From contig LSRX01000781.1 in the NCBI GenBank assembly GCA_001939145.1, positions 38,607 through 102,606 on the forward strand: DNA of 64,000 nt, written 5' to 3'. Both the position numbers and the translations under genes were made by a program. Of the stretch, positions 40,630-49,000 are shown in pieces; position 1 is the stretch's first letter; every line of letters begins with the position of its first letter. Source of the DNA: Symbiodinium microadriaticum. Taxonomy: Eukaryota; Sar; Dinophyceae; Suessiales; Symbiodiniaceae. The notes under the pieces were generated by a model that saw nothing but the letters and a program-made list of their open reading frames with translations, made no database searches and was not told the DNA's origin.

Positions 40630-40876
40630 ACATATATACACAGATACATGTGAACATTTACATACATACATACATGCATACATACATACATACATACATA
40701 CATGCATGCATGCATGCATGCATGCATGCATGCATGCATGCATACATGCATACATGCATACATACGTACATACATACATGCATACATACATGCACACTTA
40801 CACATACATAGGTACATACATACATAAATACATGCATGCATACGTACATACATACATACATACATACATACATACA
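40630..40876. repeat. Microsatellite CATA/CATG
   Basis: Alternating CATACATA and CATGCATG runs, a self-complementary simple repeat. Confidence 0.95.
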
Positions 40877-41204
40877 TTAATGACACCTTATAACATTGCT
40901 GCAAGAAGGGTGCCTCGATGATGAAGAGGCCGTCGGCCGCTAGCAACACATGAACCTTGCAAGGCCCTACATCCTAAACCCTAACAGCTTTCAGGGTTTA
41001 TAGGGTTTAGGGTTTAGGGCATAACCTCAACTATTTTCAAGTCAAGCTATGGCATTCATGGGTGGGGCCATAAGGTGGATTTCAGATTGAGGAGTATGTT
41101 CCCAGTCAGCAGGGATATTTGATAAAGGATCCTCAATGTTGTCGGCTGAGGCTCGGTTTCCAATTTAAGGCTTTAGGTTTCGGGTATCCAAACCCAACAA
41201 AAAC

Positions 41205-41280
41205 CCTAAACCGGACCCAAAAACCCTAAACCCTAAGCCCCGGCCTTACACCCTAAACCCTAAACCCAAAACCACAATCA
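41205..41280 (-). repeat. Telomere-like tract
   Basis: C-rich degenerate. Confidence 0.7.
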
Positions 41281-41287
41281 CCCCAAG

Positions 41288-41401
41288 GCTCTCGACGGAC
41301 TCATGCTGTTGGGCCGCAAGGCCGCGCTAGGTGAAATACGTAGATTTTCGGGACCTTCCCGTGGATGCAAAAGTCCATTTTCTCGGCCGCTAGAGTTCTG
41401 A
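41288..41401 (+). CDS. Exon-like C-terminal fragment
   Basis: 37 codons starting ALDGLMLLGRKAALGEIRRF and ending in TGA 41399-41401. It follows a telomere-like tract (CCCCAAG could be a 3' splice site). Unknown protein. Confidence 0.3.
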   Translation, partial: ALDGLMLLGRKAALGEIRRFSGPSRGCKSPFSRPLEF

Positions 41402-41430
41402 CCCAAGATGATGCGGGGTAGTTCTCTAAA

Positions 41431-41721
41431 TTAGGGTCCCCGTTTTAGATCCCCAGTATAGAACGGCACCCTTATAAAAAGGACCCTGAAAGGGACCCTA
41501 TTTTGGAGAACTTCCCTGCAGGGTTTGGAGCTGCAGCAAGAACAGATGGACTTGGGCTGCCGTTGTCTAAACCCGACCACATGTCCACTGGATGTAGAAG
41601 TGCTAGATTTCTCTTCTTCAATAACCGGGCCCCAAAACAGTTCAAACTTTCTAGGATCGACATAATGTAGAAGGCCAAAAAGTATAAAGTTCTCCCATTG
41701 GCCATCTAAGTTTATACCCAC
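41431..41721 (-). other. Unassigned island
   Basis: Two overlapping minus frames (41431-41721 and 41472-41705) with no motif; a short CCTATTTTGGAGAAC/GAACTACC duplication lies near 41495. Not called as a gene. Confidence 0.25.
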
Positions 41722-41806
41722 AGGCCCCTAAGTAGTTCCCTTTGGTGGTTTATATGTAGAATCCTAGCAGGTAATCCCAAAAAGGAACTACTTAGGGGCC
41801 TATGGG
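41722..41806. repeat. Family N palindrome
   Basis: AGGCCCCTAAGTAGTTCCcT to AGGAACTACTTAGGGGCCT; a single copy in the window. Confidence 0.8.
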
Positions 41807-42019
41807 TAAAGCCTAAATCGGGGGGTGGCAACAACAAAGGGACAATAGGAGGGACCCCTAGAAGGGACCCCTAATCCAAATACCCTATGATAACTCTTCT
41901 ATACCCCTTATATAGTCTCATAAAGCCCCTATATAACCCCAAGGGTCCCTTTGAGGGTCTCTCCTCTAGTCCCTTGGAAAAACCAGCCCTTCAATTAACG
42001 TTCCAACTTTCTGGGGTTC

Positions 42020-42325
42020 ACTATGAGGCTTTGGGGCTTTGGGTTAAGGGCTTTTAGGGTTTGGGCTAGGGCTTTTGAACTTTTAGGGCTTAGGGTTTTC
42101 GGCTTTGGGTTTTGGGCTTTTAGGGTGGTGGCATGGTGCCTCCATGTCCGCCAGGCTGCGTTGGACCTGTCTGCGGGCATCATCTAAGGTAGGGCGCTAG
42201 GACTCTAGGGCTTTTTGGGTTTAGAGGTTTGGGCGTTTAGGGGTTTAGGCGTTTAGGGTTTAGGGGTTACAGGTTAGGGTTTAGGGTTTCAGGGTTAGGG
42301 TTTAGGGTTTAGGGTTTAGGGTTCC
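42020..42325 (+). repeat. Telomere-like tracts around a small island
   Basis: G-rich at 42020-42122 (GGGCTTTTAGGG type) and 42205-42325; the intervening bases hold the next feature. Confidence 0.75.
42123..42196 (-). CDS. Exon-like fragment
   Basis: RPTLDDARRQVQRSLADMEA then PCHHPK; helical, charged, and embedded entirely in telomere-like repeat. Unknown protein. Confidence 0.26.
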
Positions 42326-42609
42326 CATTAAGAAATCAAGGGCTGGCAAGAGAGACGCTGCTTGGGCAGAATCCTTTTCCGAACCCTTCCTGTAGAATCA
42401 CTTGTTAAAGGAATCCCTAGAAGGAACTCAGAACGCCCAGAGAGTTCGGGATTCCCTATACTTTACCTTCAGGGCATGAGGAGAATCATGTTCCAACTTT
42501 CTGGCTTCCACTGTCAGTCCAACCCTAAACCCTAAACCCTAAAAAAACTCCCAGCTACCCTTTATTATACCCCCAAAATCTCTCAATTAAGGACCATAAG
42601 GCCTCACCC

Positions 42610-42715
42610 CCGAAACCCTAAACCCCTAAACCCCTAAACCCTAAACCTGAAACCCTAAACCTTAAACCCTAAACCCTAAACCCGAATCCCTAAACCCTAA
42701 ACCCGAAACCCTGAG
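42610..42715 (-). repeat. Telomere-like tract
   Basis: C-rich array upstream of the copia insertion site. Confidence 0.8.
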
Positions 42716-42763
42716 CCCCTCTTTTAGAGGGCCTTTGGAAGGTCAGGGCAAAGCCCCGAAGTT

Positions 42764-42792
42764 CCCAGAGATTCCAAAACCCCTTAACATAA
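42764..42792 (+). repeat. Family C element, left piece
   Basis: CCCAGAGATTCCAAAACCCC then TTAACATAA; the element resumes at 51843 after the copia insertion. Confidence 0.9.
42788..42792 (+). repeat. Copia target site duplication, 5' copy
   Basis: CATAA, repeated at 51843-51847; a 5-bp duplication is normal for Ty1/copia integrases. Confidence 0.95.
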
Positions 42793-43075
42793 TGTGGAAA
42801 TTCCGATCCTCATGTATAGTGTGAGTGTGAACTGACTGTGATCATGAGCAATTTGCTGATCCCGGTCGCCTTTGATTCAAGCTTCAAACACCCAATAGCA
42901 GAAGGACAAAGCCTTGTAAAGCTGTACAATAGGCAGATACAAGTTATCAACGTCCCAGAGCTTTGACAGGTGTTCGTGAAAAAAGGATTCGAGTGAGCTC
43001 GCCATGGACGGCGCATCAACTGCATAAGCCCGTTAGCTGCTTACTGAACGATCTGAGCGAAGAGCTCTTTTTACA
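42793..43075 (+). repeat. 5' LTR (283 bp)
   Basis: TGTGGAAATTCCGATCC to GAGCTCTTTTTACA. No clear TATA box. The 71-codon minus frame inside it is the same in both LTRs and is incidental. Confidence 0.97.
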
Positions 43076-43090
43076 GGTTATGTACGCCCA
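43076..43090 (+). promoter_or_regulatory. Putative primer binding site
   Basis: GGTTATG directly follows the LTR. It is complementary to CATAACC of the initiator-Met tRNA anticodon loop, the half-tRNA priming known for copia and Ty5. The Gag ATG lies inside it. Confidence 0.6.
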
Positions 43091-46000
43091 AGAGCAGAAT
43101 GACTCCGCGCGAGGAAGTGGAGCTACGTATGGGGCTGTGACTGAGGGTGCAGGGTTATTGAATGGTGTGGCGAATGTGCCGCCGCCGACGGCCCTACCGG
43201 AAGTGTCTGGATCTTCTTCATTGGAGAACCCGAATATCGGGGATATGATGCTACCGGTGGATAGAACTGAAGTGGCGAACGTGGTACAGACACCGCATCC
43301 GGCCGAGCCCCCGTATGATGGGGATCCGCACTTGAGCGCGAACGTTATAACGCAGGCGAGTCAAGATGACATGGTAGCTCAACGTGCTCTCCCTACGCCT
43401 CCCACTCCGGCGAGTACGGTTCATGTTCAAGAGTTTTATTCGGCCCAATCAGGGCCTGCAGGTGCAGAGGTTCAAGGAGTTCGCTGGATGACGAGGTTTA
43501 CGGAGTTCCTGAGGTCTACAGCCACACGTGGTGCACAGAGTTTCGATAGAGTATTGGATGGTTTGGGAGTTCCTCCTCTACCTCAACGGGGCGCTATGGT
43601 GCCCGCGAATCCGGGTTTTTCCCCACCTGAGGAACTACAACCATCGACGATTATGGTTCCACCAGTGCCGGGCTCATGGGCCAATCAGAGGGCGATGTCT
43701 GATGTTGCCCCACTGTTTGGACAGGCAGAACTTATGCGTATGAAGAAGGCGCAGCAGGAGCATCCCCAGTTGTATGGGCCATCTCAACGATCGGAGGGAG
43801 GTTCTGAATCCTCCTCCCGTCTTCAAGCTGAGGTCCAACGACAGCTGGAAGAATTCAAGGCCAGCCAGAGAAGCGAAGTGGATAGGCTGCAAAGGGAAGT
43901 TTTGTGCTTGCGAGAAGAGAGGGATAAGGAGAGAACGCTACGGCTCAGCAATCGTGAAGTTCCTCAGAGTGCAGGCGTACCAGAAGGGAATCACGGCCAT
44001 GTACCTCAGAGTGCCAATGTACCAGGAGGGAATCACGGCTCCGTACCTCAGAGTGCTAATGTACCAGGAGGGAATCAAGGGATAAGCCTAGATGCGCGAC
44101 AGCAAGCAGGCGGTGGGGGTTCCTTTGGTGCAGTTGATCAGTCAGGGCCACGGCATAGTGAGTCTGCACGACAGTGGCTGGGTCCTCCTGAACCGCAGAA
44201 TAAGATGGACCTACTGGCCGAAGGAATCACCCAGCTCCAGGCCGCTATGTTGAAGCAGTACGACAAGGCAAAGGACAATGAGAAGGCCCATGAGAGCATC
44301 AAGCCGGGGACGAATGTGTTACCGACGCTGAAAGATCCCTCTGCAGATACAGCTTGTGTTGATATCATGGACTGGTTGGAGCTTATTGATGCTCCGATGA
44401 GTGATATTTCTGATGGTTCAGCTGCATGGTGGCGAGGAGTTGTCAAGGAAGCACATCGGGCTTATGGAGCTTGGTCCTTGGCGAACCCCGTCGAGAAGCT
44501 GACGATTATGCCGGATATCACTCACCTTGAAGATGGCCAGTGGGCGAGAGTTAATAGTAGAGCTGCTACTATGCTCATTACTGCCTTACCGGAGGCAGTG
44601 AGGCAGGAAGCAGTTGCAAGGCGCTTGGCCAATTCTTCAACCAAGTTGGTTTATCGGCTTCTGCAGATCTATCAACCAGGCGGTGAGAACGAGAAAGTTA
44701 AGATTTTGGGTCATCTTCAAGCCCCGCCTACGGAAAGTGACCCACAGCGTGCAGTTGAAGCCTTGAGGACGTGGAACAGATGGCTTCGTCGATGCCGCGA
44801 ACTCAACGTGCAGGCGCCGGACCCTAGCTTGCTTTGCCGAGGTCTGAATGGGCTAGTGCGGCAGGTGCTGGAGAAGAACCCAGATGCTTCCTTCAGAACC
44901 TCGTTGTTAAAGTCGAATTTGAGGGTGGACACCAACCCCAGCTACGAGTCAATCGAGAGCTACTACCGCCACTTGATGGGTGAGTGTGAAGCTTTGGCTG
45001 TTGGAATGACTTCGAGTGCTACTACAACGAATCCCCCGGTGAAGGCAGAACCAAAGCTTAAACCGGTGAGAGACCCCAAGGTGACGCAACCGTCCTCTAC
45101 CCCTCCAAAGGCAGCTTCGTCAAGTACGACCTCTACTACAACGGTGACGGAGCCGGGGAAATATGATAAAGCCAAGTCCGAGGTGCCGTGCAAGTTCTTT
45201 GGAAAGACGGCTAGGGGGTGCGCGAGGACCAACCGTTGCCCTTTCTCTCATAGCTGGGAGGGCCTTGACAAGAAAGACAGGTGTTTGGCTTGCGGAGGAA
45301 AGGGACACTTGCAGAAGGAATGCCCGAACAAGAAGTACACACCGCCTTCCTCGCAGTCGGGTACACCAAAAGGGGGAAGCGATAAGCAACAGAATCCCAC
45401 AAGCCCTACTTCCCCGGCATCTACCAGGACGGTGCGAATCGATGACAAGCCTGAGGTCACGGACGTTCCTTCCCGTGGTGCTGCAGAGAGCGATCATGGA
45501 GCAGAAATCAGGGAGGTGTTAGCCGATGTGGGAAGAGTACTGAAGTCTATGACGGCAACGAGCTTGAAGAAGTTGGAGGTTAATGTGAACCCGGAGATGA
45601 GGGCAGAGGACGACTACGAGATAGACGAGGCCCAGATTAAGAACGTGAAGACCCAGGAGCCAAACGGGCTCTTAGATTCGGGAGCGAGTCACCCGATGCG
45701 GCAAGCCAGCCACCAGGAGTACGCCAACAGCGCCCCTGTCAGAGTAACCCTGGCTGGTGAGGACGAAAAGATCCTCCGCCAGAACTCCAAGGGGACGATC
45801 CTGGTTCAGGAGGAGAACTCTCGAGTTCAGCCGATAGTACCTCTCGGTGCGATCATAGAAGACTTGGGTTACACGTTGCACTGGACGCCCACCAAGCTGC
45901 GCCTCACACACCCGGAGAAGGGAATGATAAGGGTGAGGGTCAACAACCACTGTCCAGAAGCTGCTGCCTGTGACGCTTTGGCTATGATTCACGAGTTGGA

Positions 46001-49000
46001 AATGAAGCAGGTGAATTCCTTGAACCACAACCTCGAGGCCTTGAAAGCGCGGTTGGATGTGATGAAGTTGCAAGATACTCGCGACTGGGTTGAACTTCTA
46101 AGGGAGTACGGAGTGACTGGCAGCAGAGGATCCTTGCTGAAAGTCCTCTTGAAGTGTCCTTTTACGAAGGACTTGCCACAGGATGTACACAACTTGATGT
46201 TGGAGAGCTTCGATGTTGATCAAGGGGAGACCTACTTGAAAGCCCTTCCCATCTCCCGGAGAACGCGAAAGGCACTTATGAACTCGAAGAGATGGGTGGT
46301 TAGCTTGTTCAATGGCGTTGATAATTCTGGAGAAGATCCTCTGAAGCTGGTGGCTAAAGAAGGAAAGATGTTGGTGGAGGTTGACGCAAAGCATTCCAAG
46401 CTATGGGATATCCATCGTCATAATGCTGTGTACCGGGTGTTGTTATGGGCGGCGGCGACGGGAAGAATCTCAGATGTGATTGGAGCTCCGCCTACAGATA
46501 CCTGGATTGATTCCTCAGTGGAGGGGAGAGAACAGGACCTTCGTATGAAAAGGTCCAAGAATGAGCCGTTTGGAATCAGTGGCCTACCACCTCTTCAGCA
46601 ACAATACCTGGACAGAGAGACAGCAGCCTTTGCGAAGCAGATGTTGATTTGGATGTTGGCTTCAGTTTGCAATGCTGGACCAGTGGGATTTATGATGGAG
46701 CTCCCAGCACCACTTCAGACGTTGTCAGATGGGAAAAATTTGTACCCATCCCCTTTGGAACTCGAGCTTTGGAAGGCTTTCCGATCTGTGGGAGGCCTCC
46801 GTACCGTGTCCTTCAACATGGGTGCTTACGGTCATCATGGCAAACGCCCGACCATTGTCGGAACTAACTACCCCATCCTCTACCACCTGGATGGAACAGT
46901 GAAAGGCTGCGAAGGATGTTTACCTTCATCATTGCTTGACAAGGAGGAGTTTCGGAGGTGGTCTCAGGAGTTCCGTGCAATCCTGTTACAAGCTATTGGG
47001 GAAGGGAAGGATGGATCCTTTGTGAATGAAGAGGAGTTGGTGAACTTGGGAGTAAAGATGAGCCGTTTGTCAAAGAAGCAACGTGAGGAGTGGAAACGCC
47101 ACCTACAGAATGATCATCAGCCTTACAGAGCGGACTGTTCAGTTTGCATCAATGCCCAGGCCTACGGCTACCAACACAGGAGAAGGAAGATGCCTGGCCT
47201 TTACTCGGTTGCCCTCGACTTGGCAGGACCGTTCAAACAAAAGGGCCGGGACATGGAGTTCGACGACTACAAGTATGTTATGGTTGCTGCTTACCGGTGC
47301 CCTCGTGAATACATGGGAGCGGCATCAATTCCTGAGGAGGACAGGGAGCTTTACGTTCCTAGTGATCCAGAAGATGGAGAAGATGACCCCTTGGAAATGG
47401 ATCCCATGGACGCCGAGGAGGAGAAGGGCACGGATGGAGAATCAGAAGGAGAACCTTTTGGACCCGAGACCCTCGACGAGGCCGTTGAGGAATATCAGAA
47501 GGGCAAGGAGCCGGCGGTAATCTACATCACGCGCCCTTTGAGGCGCAGAACTGCACCTCATGTACTACAAGCGGCGAAGGAAATCCTTCTTGAACTACGG
47601 CAGAGCGGCCTACACGTCGATGTCCTACACACTGACCGGGCCAGGGAGTTCAAGGCAAAAGGCTTCAAGGAATGGACAGTGGATGCCAACGTGAGGCATA
47701 CCAAAACGGCGGGTGCGGATCCCTCCGGAAACTCCACGGCAGAGCTGGGAGTGAAGTGGGCGAAAAGTCGTATGAGGGCTTTACTGAAGGGTGCATCGAT
47801 GAGTGCAAGGGAGTGGCCGATGGCAATAAATCATGCGTCAGCTTCTATGTGGGCAAGGTTTTTCCCTATGAGCCCATGGTCTGCCCCACCAGCGGCGGCG
47901 TTCGGGTCAAAGGTTTGGTTCCGATCAAAGACCTACCAGGGCAAGGCCGAGAAGAAGCAAGAGGCAGCAAGTACGAGGTGGAAAAGAGGATGGTATGGTG
48001 GTCCTGCTTTGGATGTCAAACGTGGACATGTCATACTGCGAGATGATGGTGGATTGACAATAGCAAAAAGCGTCAAGTTCGATGTGACGGACCCCATCGC
48101 ACTGATGAAGGACCTCGTACCCCCTGCGTTTGCCGAAGGACTACCTGATAAAGTACTTCAAGATGATCGACCTCCTTCAAGGGCCGAGCTGAAGGCAGAG
48201 ATTGAGTTCCGATCCCGGAAGCTTTATGAAGACAAAAGCTACCAAATCAATGACGCGGTGGAACTCTACAACTTGTTGGAGGCGCTTGGCGATGTGGACC
48301 GGAGATTGACCGGCAAAACCTCAGTTTCCTCATGGTACACAGGTGCCTTTGTTCATGGAGGTGTGGCAGGGGTGAGAAACAACACGAAGTTTTTCCCATG
48401 GACCACAACCTACCTGACGGGGTTTGCAAAACACTATTGTGGAAACGTTCATTTCTCTGCCCTCGCCCTAGCCAAGAATGCTCAGTTGGGTATTCACCGG
48501 GATGTTCACAACACAAGAACTTCAACGAGCTATGTGGTGCCACTTCTTGCCTTCGGCGGCGGAGGATTATGGGTACAAGAGGATGAAGTTGAGAAAGACG
48601 AGAGAGTAGAAAAGATCTTGCCTAATGGTAAGAAGGTTTCAGGAAAAATCCTGGAGATGCAAGTTGGGAAGCCTGTGGAGTTTCGTCCTCGAGTTTGGCA
48701 TGAAGTTCAGCAATGGGAGGGAGATCGACTGGTCATGCTCCTGTACACCCCTCGGGGAACGAAGCTTAAGGACCAAGAAGTTGAGGAGCTGAAGAATGTT
48801 GGCTTTGATGTTCATCCCGACTCCCTCGTGAATGTGGACGAGGAGGAGGAGGAGGAGGAAGTGAAGATCAAAACAGCAAGTGTTGGTGCTATGGAATTCC
48901 TTGAAGTGGACTCAGAGCAACTGGTCTATGAAGAAGTGAGTGAGGATGAATTCTTTTCCCCTCAACTTGAACGAGATGAAGAATATGATCGTGTGTTATC

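Noticed and set aside
42810-43025. A 71-codon minus frame repeated at 51577-51792
   Set aside because: It lies wholly within the LTRs and is duplicated only because the LTRs are.
42963-43079. N-terminal extension of the copia frame into the LTR
   Set aside because: It starts at TTG inside the LTR; the first ATG in frame is at 43080, right after the LTR.
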